From: Anaeropeptidivorans aminofermentans
GTDB lineage: Bacteria > Bacillota > Clostridia > Lachnospirales > UBA5962
DNA: 64,000 nucleotides
Assembly: GCF_940670685.1 (NCBI RefSeq)
Contig: NZ_OW711693.1
Location: 372,001 to 436,000, forward strand
Direction of reading: 5' to 3'
Position numbers and translations under genes: made by a program
The notes under the pieces: model-generated
Databases searched by the model: none
Told to the model about the DNA's origin: nothing
What the model saw: only the letters and a program-made list of their open reading frames with translations
Shown here: positions 7,644 to 16,539 of the stretch, one piece after another
How the letters are laid out: the number at the start of each line of letters is the position of its first letter
Position numbering within the stretch: the stretch's first letter is position 1

Positions 7644-8713
7644 AAAAATGGATGATAGACAGTATGATTGAAGCGCCGGAAACCTGCCGGTACTTATTTC
7701 ATAACAAAGAAACATACGTACATAAGCTTGTAGATATTTTCCTTCAAAAGAACCATAAAGAAATTGTTTTGGTGGCATCAGGTTCTTCCCATAATATTTC
7801 CCAGTGTGCAAGATATGCAATAGAAAATTATTTAGGGGTAAGGGTATCTTGTATAACACCTGTTACATTTTCAAAATATGCATATCGATTTTATGAAGAT
7901 GCATTGATTCTATGCCTGTCTCAAAGCGGAAAAAGCACCAATACCATAGAAGCCGTAAAAAAGGCAAAGGAATTAAGCTATGATGTAGCGGCAATATCTA
8001 TGCGGCCGGAAAGCCCCATAACAAATTACTGCGAAAATGTTTTGGAATACGGTACTTACGCCCCGGGAGACGACGTATTCGTATGCAGAGGCGTTCCATC
8101 ATCCACATTATACTTTATTTTATTTGCCCTTGAAGCAGGCAGGCGGAAAGGCGTTTACCCCGAGGAGAAATATCATATGCGTATGGCTGAAATAGAGGTG
8201 CTTATAGAAGCAATGCCTGAAATAAGGGAAAAAAGTGCAGAATTTTACAATTTAAATAAAGAAGAATTTTATTCTATGAAGCGTGTCATGACCATAGGCA
8301 CAGGGCCCGGCCTTGGGGTCGCCATGGAAGGGGCTTTGAAAATAGAAGAAACCATAGGAATTGCTTCAAATGCCTATGAAACGGAGGAGTTTCTTCATGG
8401 GCCGGCTTATGAGGTTAAAAAGGACCACGCTTTGTTTATTGCGGATCTGAACGACACGATGCATTTAAGGCATATGCAGATATTTGAGGCCGCAAAGGAG
8501 CTTACGGACAGAGTCTATCTCATAACAAAATCAAAAGAACTTAAGGGAAAGAATATTATGAATATCCCTGAGAAAATATGTCCGTATCTTTTACCGATTT
8601 TATTTATTATCCCCTTCCAGTTTATCGCAAGCAGCGTATGCGACGATTTGAGAATTACCGCAATTACCATTTATAATCACAGATTCTCAGAAATGATAAA
8701 AACCAAGGCTTAA
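7640..8713 (+). CDS. SIS-domain sugar-phosphate enzyme, probable deglycase (FrlB/GfrF type)
   Basis: 357 aa with two SIS domains, each binding a phosphosugar: the first about 25-165 (VASGSSHNISQ, SQSGKSTNTIEAV), the second about 200-340 (IGTGPGLGVAMEGALKIEE, FLHGPAYEV). It lacks the N-terminal glutaminase domain of GlmS. Sited before mannose-family PTS genes, it resembles deglycases that split phosphorylated Amadori compounds such as fructoselysine-6-P or glucoselysine-6-P. TTG start 8 bases after TAGGAGGG. Substrate is inferred from context; an isomerase or deaminase of another amino sugar is possible. Confidence 0.8.
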   Translation: MKKWMIDSMIEAPETCRYLFHNKETYVHKLVDIFLQKNHKEIVLVASGSSHNISQCARYAIENYLGVRVSCITPVTFSKYAYRFYEDALILCLSQSGKSTNTIEAVKKAKELSYDVAAISMRPESPITNYCENVLEYGTYAPGDDVFVCRGVPSSTLYFILFALEAGRRKGVYPEEKYHMRMAEIEVLIEAMPEIREKSAEFYNLNKEEFYSMKRVMTIGTGPGLGVAMEGALKIEETIGIASNAYETEEFLHGPAYEVKKDHALFIADLNDTMHLRHMQIFEAAKELTDRVYLITKSKELKGKNIMNIPEKICPYLLPILFIIPFQFIASSVCDDLRITAITIYNHRFSEMIKTKA

Positions 8714-8725
8714 GGGGCGATTTAC

Positions 8726-9121
8726 GTGAAAAACATTATATTAATTACCCATGGGGACTTGTGCAAGGGTTTTATTTCGGCTTATGACGTAATATGCGGC
8801 GGTGAAGATATTTTATCGGCAATTCCCTTGTATTCAGAGGATTCCCCTGAAACAATGGCTGAAAAAATAAAAACCGCCCTTCAAAGTTTCAAAGCAGACG
8901 ATTTCATCATAATCATGACGGATATTCCAGCAGGGAGCACTACAAAATCTGCCATACCATTTCTTTACGAATATAAAAATCTATATATCATAAGCGGGCT
9001 GAATCTGGGTATGCTGCTTGAAATAGCCCTATGCCCCTTTGAGGGAGATATTTCAGAAACCATAAGGCATGTTGTAGAACAAAGCAAGGAAAATATACAG
9101 TTTATAAACGACTGTTTATAA
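8726..9121 (+). CDS. PTS mannose/sorbose-family EIIA
   Basis: 131 aa, the size of a free-standing mannose-family EIIA. The phosphorylated His is His9 in ITHGDLCKG; the fold continues through the conserved TDIPAGST region. It takes phosphate from HPr and passes it to EIIB. GTG start after AAGGGGCG, 12 bases behind the SIS gene. Its TAA stop directly abuts a family B element (9124-9350). The second PTS locus in this window has no EIIA, so this subunit might serve both. Confidence 0.9.
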   Translation: MKNIILITHGDLCKGFISAYDVICGGEDILSAIPLYSEDSPETMAEKIKTALQSFKADDFIIIMTDIPAGSTTKSAIPFLYEYKNLYIISGLNLGMLLEIALCPFEGDISETIRHVVEQSKENIQFINDCL

Positions 9122-9123
9122 TA

Positions 9124-9350
9124 CAGTGAAATAGCCTTAAGGCAGTAACAAAAATCTATTTTTCATAAGCGGCTTAATATAAGAGAAGCGCTTATATTAA
9201 GCCATTCATAGCCAGCAAAGCTGAAAAGACCTTTGTTAACTATAAGAGACGTTCATCTGAAAACACTTTTGAAGCTTCACTATAAGTATTTTCAGGTTCA
9301 TTAAATATAAAATATATGATTTTTGTTACTGTAATTAAACTATTTTACTA
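9124..9350. repeat. Family B long variant between the EIIA and EIIB genes
   Basis: 227 bp: left end CAGTGAAATAG after TA, right end AACTATTTTACTA before TA. Inner arms GCAGTAACAAAAATC / GATTTTTGTTACTG, plus inner hairpins around GGCTTAATATAAG and TGAAAACACTT. It splits an otherwise tightly packed PTS operon and starts within 3 bases of the EIIA stop. Nearly the same variant recurs at 51339-51551 and 57242-57469. Confidence 0.85.
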
Positions 9351-9373
9351 TACCTAAAGAAAGGGGAGGTAAT

Positions 9374-9865
9374 ATGGTCAAACTTTTAAGAATAGACGAC
9401 AGGCTTATTCATGGGCAGGTTGCGGTTTACTGGGTAAAGGCCGTGGAAGCAGATACCATTGTGGTGGCGGACGATAAGCATGCGGGAAGCGCAATGCTTA
9501 AAATGACCCTCAGCGTGGGTAAGCCTTCAGGGGTAAAAATGGAGGTGCTGAGGATAGAAGATGCCATAGCTTATATTAATAAGCCCTCTAACAGTAAAAA
9601 TAAGATGCTTGTAGTTACAGGAAGCTGCCGCGATGCATTGAAGATTGCGGAAGGCTGTGAAGGGATTAAAGATGTTAATCTAGGAGGCATACGGCACGCC
9701 GAAGGAAGAGTATCTGTGGCAAGGCAGATTTTTGTTGCGAAGGAAGATATTGAAGCCCTCGGCCAGATAGAAGTCATGGGGAAAAACGTATTTCTCCAGG
9801 AAATTCCAAGCAAGGATAAAATAAGCTTCAGCGAAGTAAAGCAAACCTATGAAAAAAACAAATAA
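9374..9865 (+). CDS. PTS mannose/sorbose-family EIIB
   Basis: 163 aa. The N-terminus MVKLLRIDDRLIHGQVAVYW holds the active His13, phosphorylated by EIIA and donor to the sugar during import. ATG is 6 bases after AAGGGGAGG. It follows the family B insertion and precedes EIIC. Paralogous to the EIIB at 60787-61284. Confidence 0.94.
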   Translation: MVKLLRIDDRLIHGQVAVYWVKAVEADTIVVADDKHAGSAMLKMTLSVGKPSGVKMEVLRIEDAIAYINKPSNSKNKMLVVTGSCRDALKIAEGCEGIKDVNLGGIRHAEGRVSVARQIFVAKEDIEALGQIEVMGKNVFLQEIPSKDKISFSEVKQTYEKNK

Positions 9866-9905
9866 GCTTAACACAAATCTATTAAAATAAAAAGAAGGTG
9901 TGAAC

Positions 9906-10646
9906 ATGCATATCATTCAATGTATCCTTGTTGCTCTGGTTCATGTGCTGGGCATAATCGACGGGCGTATTTTCGGGCAGAACCTTATGAATACACCTAT
10001 CGTTGAAGCGGCTCTTGTAGGCCTTATTATGGGGGATTTACAGACGGGGCTTATTATGGGAGCAACTTTACAGCTTATTTTCATGGGCTTTGTAGGCATA
10101 GGAGCCACAAGCCTGCCCAATTCCTCCGCAGGAACAATACTTGCCGTATTCTTTGCCATCAGCTCCAATTTAGATGCTGAAAGCGCCATCGCTCTTTCAA
10201 TGCCCATAGCCTTATTATTCCAGCCTTGCGGCATTATACCGAGAATCATAAACAATATGTTTAACCCCCGTTGTGACGCCGCTGCCGCAGCAGGCAACGA
10301 AAAGGCTATAGAAAAATATTTCTGGGCCGGCGTTTTCATGTTCTTTATTATTTATTTCGTACCCATGTTTCTTGCTACATATTTCGGCCAGGGACCTGTT
10401 GAGGCTATATTAAACTTTATACCGCCGGTAGTTTTAAGCGGCCTTAATAAAGCTTCCACCATGCTTCCGGCACTGGGCATAGCGCTCCTTATGAACTATA
10501 TTATCGACGGAGAAAGCATGCCTTATATGTTTTTAGGATTTATTTTAGCGGCTTATCTGGGCCTTGATTCCCTTGGGGTTGCCGCTTTAGGCCTTATTAT
10601 TGCCGTAATATATTACGGCGCAAGCAGAAAAAAGCAAGAAGCGTAG
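9906..10646 (+). CDS. PTS mannose/sorbose-family EIIC permease
   Basis: 246-aa membrane protein of the mannose-family EIIC type (MGDLQTGLIMGATLQLIFMG, GIGATSLPNSSAGTI, GIALLMNYIIDGESMPYMFLGF). With EIID it forms the sugar channel. The ATG at 9906, 7 bases after AGAAGG, is preferred to a GTG six bases upstream. 40 bases after EIIB, 12 before EIID. Confidence 0.93.
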   Translation: MHIIQCILVALVHVLGIIDGRIFGQNLMNTPIVEAALVGLIMGDLQTGLIMGATLQLIFMGFVGIGATSLPNSSAGTILAVFFAISSNLDAESAIALSMPIALLFQPCGIIPRIINNMFNPRCDAAAAAGNEKAIEKYFWAGVFMFFIIYFVPMFLATYFGQGPVEAILNFIPPVVLSGLNKASTMLPALGIALLMNYIIDGESMPYMFLGFILAAYLGLDSLGVAALGLIIAVIYYGASRKKQEA

Positions 10647-10658
10647 AAGGAGGCAGCT

Positions 10659-11492
10659 ATGGATAATTTTATTGGAAATATGGATAAAAAAGAGTTTATG
10701 AAAGGCTTTTGGCGTTCCTGCTGCCTTCAAGGCTGCTTTAATTATGAAAGACAGCAGGGCATTGGCTTTGGATACGCCATGATCCCTCATTTAAAACGAA
10801 TCTATAAAGACGACCCCGAAGGCTATAAGGAAGCCCTGAAACGCCATGTGACATTTTTTAATATCACCCCTCAATGCACAACCTTCGTACAGGGCATTGC
10901 CGTTTCCATGGAAGAAGAAGCCGCCGCCCATAAGGATTTTGACACCTCTTCCATTAACGCCGTAAAAACTGCTCTTATGGGGCCCCTTTCAGGCATCGGG
11001 GATTCTGTATTCTGGGGAACCCTCAGAACCATCGGTCTTGGTATTGGATTATCTTTCTGCCTTCAGGGAAATATCTTAGGCCCTATATTGTTTTTGCTGA
11101 TTCATAATATTCCCCATTGGTTTGTAAGATATAAAGGGCTGCAAATCGGCTATACCCAAGGCCTTTCCTTTATGGAAAGCGCAACGGAGGGGGGCCTTCT
11201 GGAAGGCTTTACAACAGCCGCCAAGATTCTTGGGGCAACCGTCGTCGGGTGTATGATTTCATCGATGATAAAGTTTTCAACCTCTATGACCTTTGACATG
11301 GGTAACCATCAGACCTTAGCCGTTCAAAGCATCTTTGACCAGATAGCCCCGAAGCTTCTGCCTCTTGGCTTAGCCATGGCCTGCTTTTTCCTCGTAAGAA
11401 AGGGGAAGAAAACAACAACCGTAATGCTTATTTTATTTGTTATGGCATTTGTTCTTGCGTGGCTTGAAGGTATTTTTCCGGCTATTGCATAA
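10659..11492 (+). CDS. PTS mannose/sorbose-family EIID permease
   Basis: 277 aa, the second membrane component of the mannose-family permease, with motifs WRSCCLQGCFNYERQQGIGF and MGPLSGIGDSVFWGTLR. ATG after GAAGGAGG. Last gene of the operon; its TAA is immediately followed by nested family B elements. Paralogous to the EIID at 59196-60023. Confidence 0.93.
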   Translation: MDNFIGNMDKKEFMKGFWRSCCLQGCFNYERQQGIGFGYAMIPHLKRIYKDDPEGYKEALKRHVTFFNITPQCTTFVQGIAVSMEEEAAAHKDFDTSSINAVKTALMGPLSGIGDSVFWGTLRTIGLGIGLSFCLQGNILGPILFLLIHNIPHWFVRYKGLQIGYTQGLSFMESATEGGLLEGFTTAAKILGATVVGCMISSMIKFSTSMTFDMGNHQTLAVQSIFDQIAPKLLPLGLAMACFFLVRKGKKTTTVMLILFVMAFVLAWLEGIFPAIA

Positions 11493-11936
11493 CAGTAAAC
11501 AGTTTCAGGAGAGTAAAAAACCTATTTTTATAAAGGGCTTAAATATATAGAAGCGCTTATAGTAAATTTCAAGTTAAACAATAACAAAACCGTATAGTTT
11601 CCGAAGGAAATCCGTGTTTTTGTACGAAGCGAACTTGGAAAAGAATACGGGCCGTAAGCCTGAAAATCTTTTTTAAGTGAGTGTTTTCCTATCGTTATCA
11701 AACTTGTTTTTTATGTTGGTAACGATGAATTCGTGGCAAATAGGTTTTTGTTACTTCTTTATAAGAAATTTACTATATACTAAGCCATTCATAGTCAACA
11801 AAATTGAAAAGCTCTTTATTGGCTATAAGGGGACGTTCACCTGAAAATACTTTTACAGCTTCACTGTAAGTGATTTCAGGTTCACTAAATATAAAATATA
11901 AGGTTTTTGTTATTCTAGTTAAATTATTTTACGATA
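11493..11936. repeat. Family B long variant carrying a nested family B element
   Basis: The outer element runs from the sequence just after the EIID stop to TTAAATTATTTTACGATA. Its left half (CTATTTTTATAAAGGGCTTAA...AGAAGCGCT) and right half (TACTAAGCCATTC...GGTTTTTGTTATT) match the copy at 9124-9350, but are interrupted at AAGCGCT-TA by the element at 11560-11775. Confidence 0.75.
11560..11775. repeat. Family B element inserted inside another family B element
   Basis: 216 bp from TAGTAAATTTCAAG to AAGAAATTTACTA. TA precedes (11558-11559) and follows (11776-11777). Removing the element with one TA restores GCGCTTATACTAAGCC, which matches GCGCTTATATTAAGCC in the intact copy at 9124-9350. Confidence 0.88.
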
Positions 11937-11949
11937 TCTACTTTACGGC

Positions 11950-11984
11950 ACAAAAAAAGCTGTTGCTTTGCAACAGCTTTTTTT
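11950..11984. terminator. Terminator of the mgsA end of the division/shape cluster
   Basis: AAAAAAAGCTGTTG...CAACAGCTTTTTTTT perfect stem, A/T runs on both sides, immediately after the mgsA stop on the minus strand. Confidence 0.85.
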
Positions 11985-12379
11985 TATTTAAGAATATTTC
12001 TCCAATCAAGGTCGCCCCTATCGAGGGCCATGATTAAAGCCTCGGCAGTAGCAAGATTTGTTGCTAAAGGTATATTATGAATATCGCAAAGCTTAAACAC
12101 CACATTGTTATCCCCGTCGGCTAAAAAGGGCTGAAGGGGGTCTCTAAGAAAAATAACAAGGTCAATATCATTGTGGGAAATAAGGCTTCCCATCTGCTGT
12201 TCTCCGCCTAAATGGCCGGAAAGGAATTTATGAACAGATAAATTGGTATTGTCCTCGATGAGGCGTCCGGTAGTGTCTGTGGCATAGAGCTCATGCTTAA
12301 TGAGAATATGCCTGTAAGCGATGCAGAGGTTTTCCATCAATTTCTTTTTGTTATCATGGGCCATAAGCGCCACGTTCAT
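11984..12379 (-). CDS. mgsA: Methylglyoxal synthase homologue with altered active site
   Basis: 131 aa from ATG after GAGGAGTG (MNVALMAHDNKK). Methylglyoxal synthase converts dihydroxyacetone phosphate to methylglyoxal and phosphate. Present: the AHD motif (His8) and NIPLATNLATAE. Odd: the family's SGPxGGDQQ catalytic block reads SGHLGGEQQ, so Glu60 replaces the catalytic Asp (Asp71 in E. coli). The PHDPD segment reads LADGD, losing the His, and TGTTG reads TDTTG. Last gene of the mre/min cluster, as in other clostridia, with rodA ending 4 bases before it. Activity is uncertain. Confidence 0.88.
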   Translation of the reverse strand: MNVALMAHDNKKKLMENLCIAYRHILIKHELYATDTTGRLIEDNTNLSVHKFLSGHLGGEQQMGSLISHNDIDLVIFLRDPLQPFLADGDNNVVFKLCDIHNIPLATNLATAEALIMALDRGDLDWRNILK

Positions 12380-12383
12380 AAAA

Positions 12384-13541
12384 TCACTCCTCAAATAATG
12401 ACTTGGGTTTAACCATGCCGACATTAATAACAAGGCCTACGCAAAGCATATTTACCCACATGGCGCTTCCTCCGTAGGAAACAAAGGGGAGGGCCATACC
12501 CGTATTGGGTAAAAGATTGGTGGCAACACCGATATTTACAAAGGTCTGAAATGTAAACATGAAGGCTGTGCCGGCGGCAATGAGCCTTCCAGTAAGAGTA
12601 TCGGCTTTATACGCGATAGCAATACATTTAATAACAATAAGAAGAATAACGAAAAGCACGGCCATGCAGCCAATATATCCAAATTCCTCTCCGATTACAG
12701 CAAATATAAAGTCGTTGTGGCTTGCAGGCAGATAGTTCAGGGAATTCAGTGTTCCGTTGTAAAGGCCTTGTCCGTTCAGCTGGCCGCTTGCTATGGCTTT
12801 TACAGACTGGCCGGTTTGATACAGAATATCTTTCGAACCAAGCTCCGGGTTGAGAAAGGGAAGAATTCTGTGTTCAATCTGGTAGGGCTTTAATATTTTA
12901 TCAATAAATATATGGTCAGGACGCAAAAGGTCCTGAATGACTATAATAGCGGAAGGAATACCTACGGCAAAAACCGCCGCTATATATTTATAGCTTATCC
13001 CCCCTACGAAAATCATGACTGTTGCAATGACAACAATAACTAAAGAAGCCGAAAGAGAAGGTTGTTTCATAACCAAAATAAAAGGTATAATTACGCTTAG
13101 TATAATAAACATAAGCATAAATATATTATTAATCTTATCGTTGAATTTGTCAATAAATTTGGATAGATAAACTATCATAAAAATCTTGGCGAATTCCGAA
13201 GGCTGGATACTTGCGCCCCCGATACCCAGCTGCCTTGTGGCGCCAAGGTTCGTAGAATGGCCTATTTGAATAACGAGCACTAAAAGAACAATATTTACCA
13301 CATAAGCAACGATATAAAATTTTGATATAAATTTATAATCTATGAAGCTTACAATAATAAGCATGATTATTCCCGTAACAAACCAAAGCTGCTGTTTGCT
13401 GTATTCAAGCGCATAGCCCTCAGTGTTAATATGCTTTGCGCTTCCTATGACTATAATTCCGAAAATAGATAAGGAACATACTAAAATAAAAAGCACATAG
13501 TCAAATGCTCGAAGCTTTCTCTTAAATTCATTGAAGTCCAT
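12384..13541 (-). CDS. rodA: RodA/FtsW-family peptidoglycan glycosyltransferase
   Basis: 385 aa SEDS-family membrane protein with about ten membrane segments, polymerising glycan strands from lipid II and working with the cognate PBP2 for elongation. Family motifs: GGASIQPSEFAKI and GMALPFVSYGGSAMW. The start ATG (MDFNEFKRKLRAFD) follows TTGGAAG; the longer frame upstream adds a run unlike the family. Context (pbp2, mreBCD, minCDE) favours RodA over FtsW. Confidence 0.9.
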   Translation of the reverse strand: MDFNEFKRKLRAFDYVLFILVCSLSIFGIIVIGSAKHINTEGYALEYSKQQLWFVTGIIMLIIVSFIDYKFISKFYIVAYVVNIVLLVLVIQIGHSTNLGATRQLGIGGASIQPSEFAKIFMIVYLSKFIDKFNDKINNIFMLMFIILSVIIPFILVMKQPSLSASLVIVVIATVMIFVGGISYKYIAAVFAVGIPSAIIVIQDLLRPDHIFIDKILKPYQIEHRILPFLNPELGSKDILYQTGQSVKAIASGQLNGQGLYNGTLNSLNYLPASHNDFIFAVIGEEFGYIGCMAVLFVILLIVIKCIAIAYKADTLTGRLIAAGTAFMFTFQTFVNIGVATNLLPNTGMALPFVSYGGSAMWVNMLCVGLVINVGMVKPKSLFEE

Positions 13542-13867
13542 GGCAATCTTCCAATACAAATAAAATAACCAATATTTATTAAAGCCCTTAAAGTGTAGAT
13601 AAAAGAGCTTTTTTGGCCAGAAGGTTAAAAAAGCGTAAATTTTATACGAAACGAAGATGAAAATTACACAAACATAAGCTTGTAAGCAGTTTTTCAAGGG
13701 AGGTCTCTTTATAGTTAACAAACATTTTTCATCTTTGTTAATTATGATAATTTAAATCTTTGCCTTAAATTATCACCTCATCTGAGGAAAACCTTATAGC
13801 CGATGGAACAAAAGGTTCTTTTTTCAAAAATCCTGATTAAAGCCCTTTAAAGGCTCTAATAAAAACC
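13542..13867. other. Gap between minE and rodA, nothing clear
   Basis: 326 bases in the middle of the cluster. The only structure seen is a small hairpin TTAACAAA...TTTGTTAA near 13715-13742 with no T run. A promoter for rodA-mgsA may lie here but I cannot point to one. Confidence 0.3.
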
Positions 13868-14143
13868 CTATTTAACCTTTTTCATTGCCTTAATAGGGAT
13901 ATTGGCATAAAGGGTCGGCACAGATTCGCCTTTTGTATCCGTTGGGGTCTGAGTTATTTGAATATCAAGCTCTTCTTCGTCAATTTCCATATAGTTTGAA
14001 ATAACCTTAAGAATGTCAACTTTAAGCATTTCAAGAACTTGGGTTGAACAATTTACCCTGTCGTGTACAAGAACGAGTTTAAGCCTTTCTTTGGCGATAT
14101 TTTTTGAAGGCTCCTTTCTTGTGAAAAAACTGAAAAAATCCAT
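13868..14143 (-). CDS. minE: Cell division topological specificity factor MinE
   Basis: 91 aa. The N-terminal region (KNIAKERLKLVLVHDRVNC) is the MinD-binding anti-MinCD segment, and the C-terminal half is the dimerising topology domain (DILKVISNYMEIDEEELDIQI). MinE drives MinD off the membrane and restricts MinCD to the poles. Directly after minD. Confidence 0.95.
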   Translation of the reverse strand: MDFFSFFTRKEPSKNIAKERLKLVLVHDRVNCSTQVLEMLKVDILKVISNYMEIDEEELDIQITQTPTDTKGESVPTLYANIPIKAMKKVK

Positions 14144-14158
14144 TTAACTCACATCCTT

Positions 14159-14953
14159 TTATTTTCCGCCGAATAATTTTTTAAACCTCTGGAAGAAGTT
14201 TTCGTTTTCACTCATATCCATAAAGGGAACGTTTTCTCCCATTAATCTTTTGGTAATATTTCTAAAGGCCTGTCCCGCTTTTGAATTCATATCGGCAACG
14301 GCAGGCTCTCCTCTGTTTGTGGAAACAACGATGCTTTCATCGTCGGGAACAACCCCTAATATGTCTATGGCGAGGATTTCCGTAACGTCTTCTATGGCCA
14401 TCATATCGCCTCTTTTAACCATATCCGGCCGAACTCTGTTGAGTATCAAGGTCGGGTTTTTTAAACTATGTGCTTCAAGAAGGCCGATGATTCTATCGGC
14501 GTCTCTTACGGCAGATACTTCCGGCGTAGTTACAACAACGGCTTTGTCGGCGCCTGAAATAGCGTTTTTAAAGCCTTGCTCTATTCCCGCGGGGCAATCT
14601 ATAACCACAAAATCAAATTCTTCCTTAAGGCTTTCGCAGAGCTTACGCATCTGCTCCGGTGTTATGGCGTCTTTATCCTTTGTCTGGGCGGCCGGCATAA
14701 GAAAAAGATTCGGGTAACGCTTGTCCTTAATCAGGGCCTGCTTAATACGGCAGTTTCCGTCAATAACATCTATAATATCATATACTATGCGGTTTTCAAG
14801 GCCCATAACAACGTCAAGGTTTCTAAGGCCGATGTCGGCGTCAACCAATGCCACCTTTTTGCCCTCTATTGCCAGTCCTGCGCCTAAATTGGCAGATGTG
14901 GTGGTTTTGCCCACGCCTCCTTTACCAGAGGTTACAACTATAACTTCACTCAT
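14159..14953 (-). CDS. minD: Septum-site-determining ATPase MinD
   Basis: 264 aa from ATG after GGAGG (MSEVIVVTSGKGGVGKTTT). Deviant Walker A with Lys11 and Lys16, switch region FVVIDCPAGIEQGF, and a C-terminal amphipathic helix (FFQRFKKLFGG) that binds the membrane. With MinC it blocks division away from midcell. An in-frame extension of 33 residues upstream lacks family similarity and is rejected. Confidence 0.97.
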   Translation of the reverse strand: MSEVIVVTSGKGGVGKTTTSANLGAGLAIEGKKVALVDADIGLRNLDVVMGLENRIVYDIIDVIDGNCRIKQALIKDKRYPNLFLMPAAQTKDKDAITPEQMRKLCESLKEEFDFVVIDCPAGIEQGFKNAISGADKAVVVTTPEVSAVRDADRIIGLLEAHSLKNPTLILNRVRPDMVKRGDMMAIEDVTEILAIDILGVVPDDESIVVSTNRGEPAVADMNSKAGQAFRNITKRLMGENVPFMDMSENENFFQRFKKLFGGK

Positions 14954-15081
14954 GAAAGTTCCTCCTATACCATATTGACGATTATAGTAAACGAATATGA
15001 AAACAAATATAATGAAATAAAAGGAACCTATGTATGCCTTATTTCTTAGCATTTGTTAATTATGTATTTCGTTTACTTTTA

Positions 15082-15217
15082 AAGTAAATTTCACTTAGGG
15101 GAGTAAGAAAAACCTATTTACTGCTGCTCAAAAATTGGATATCCTTCAGAAATCTTACATTTTCAAGTAATAATGAATAAACGGTTTCTGTTACTGTTTA
15201 ATTTTAAATTTATTATA
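15082..15217. repeat. Family B palindromic element between minC and minD
   Basis: AAGTAAATTTCACTTAGGGGAGTAAGAAAAACC at the left and GGTTTCTGTTACTGTTTAATTTTAAATTTATTA at the right. Ends diverged from the consensus, so an older copy. It breaks the minC-minD spacing to 476 bases. Confidence 0.6.
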
Positions 15218-15429
15218 TATGTACGGTGACAGGCTTTATATTTATTATTAGAGCCTATCGGCATATTTTTATATAAATATTAACATATCATAGTTATTTT
15301 ATCAAAAAAGCGCGCAGCTTGCATTAAAATATTACTAACAAAAAACTTCAAAATATTCCTGCAAATGGAATGAAAGCCAGTTATATACATTTTGCACGGC
15401 CAATTGAGCCGGCAGCCTGGATTACCTCG

Positions 15430-16101
15430 CTAAACAAGAGGCGCTATGTAAATCTGTTCGTCCTGTATAAAGGCATAGGACGGTATGCTGTCTTTCATTT
15501 TGCCGCTTTTTGTTGCTTCTTCTGCAAGAGAAGTAATGATATTTGAAATTCGAAGCTGAGTAGGCATAAGCTTAAGGGCGGCTACAAAACACTCATCGTT
15601 TCCGCCGGAGCCGGCATGGGCAAGCCCCTTCAAAGAGCCTAAGATAATGATGTTTCCTTCGGCGATAATTTCCCCGCCGGGATTTACATCGCCGATTACG
15701 ATGATGCTTCCTTTATGCTTTATGCTCATTCCCGAGCGGATATTTCCCTTATGGAAAATTGCGTCGTTATTGTCCCAGCTGATTAATTTATTAAAATCAG
15801 ATGTTACTAAAGAAAGCCCCCCAGGATTTTGCCCTACGGCTTTTACTTGGTTCTGCTCTCTGATGACAGAGGTTATATCCAAATCCGTTTCTGCACAGAT
15901 AATGTCAAGAAGTTCCTTTTCCTCCGCCGTACTAATGGCACGGCCTTTAAAAAGCAACGATGTTTTGGCATTACCGAAAAACCGTTTGGATTTTGAGACC
16001 TTTTCCTTTAAATCATTTTTTATAAGTGTAAAGTCGGAATTATCATCCAGCATGACGATAATATTATCTTTTGTGGCCTTAAAATAAACATTGCTGTTCA
16101 T
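15430..16101 (-). CDS. minC: Septum-site-determining protein MinC
   Basis: 223 aa. N-terminal FtsZ-inhibiting domain about 1-105 and C-terminal right-handed beta-helix about 115-220 with the family hallmark IIVIGDVNPGGEI...GSLKGLAHAG. It inhibits Z-ring assembly where MinD is bound. ATG after CGGAGG. Upstream gap of 438 bases to pbp2. Confidence 0.94.
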   Translation of the reverse strand: MNSNVYFKATKDNIIVMLDDNSDFTLIKNDLKEKVSKSKRFFGNAKTSLLFKGRAISTAEEKELLDIICAETDLDITSVIREQNQVKAVGQNPGGLSLVTSDFNKLISWDNNDAIFHKGNIRSGMSIKHKGSIIVIGDVNPGGEIIAEGNIIILGSLKGLAHAGSGGNDECFVAALKLMPTQLRISNIITSLAEEATKSGKMKDSIPSYAFIQDEQIYIAPLV

Positions 16102-16539
16102 ATATAACCTCCGTATTACTGCTTCCTATTGCATTAGCAAGAGTTTCATATTTATGGCTTTAAATATAAATTTTACCATAAAAGCAAATAAAAATATATT
16201 GTTTTATGAATAATTATCAGAACAAACGCATAAAAATGGCGGTTCTGTCGCCAAAATGAGAGTTTGGCATGATAAAGTTTCTTTAGAAACTTTATATATC
16301 CTTAAATTCTGCCGGAGATGAATTCCGTAAAAACAATTAAAATTTACAATGTTAAAAGAGGACTTTATTCTTAGTTCTTTAGTCTATACTTGATTCAATT
16401 GAAATAGTATCTTTGCTAAATTGCTTTTAAAATTAAAATCAAAAAGCAAATTCTAATAAGTATAACCGTCTCAATCAAAATATTTACTTTGGTATAAAGC
16501 AAAGAGCTGTATCGCCTGTAAATTATTAATATTTGCTTT
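16102..16539. other. Gap between pbp2 and minC, nothing supported
   Basis: AT-rich stretch with a small hairpin AAGTTTCTTTAGAAACTTTAT near 16277-16298. No open frame with a ribosome binding site and no family A-D element recognised. Confidence 0.3.

Noticed and set aside
14250-14978. Plus-strand frames opposite minD
   Set aside because: Antisense shadows of minD codon usage.
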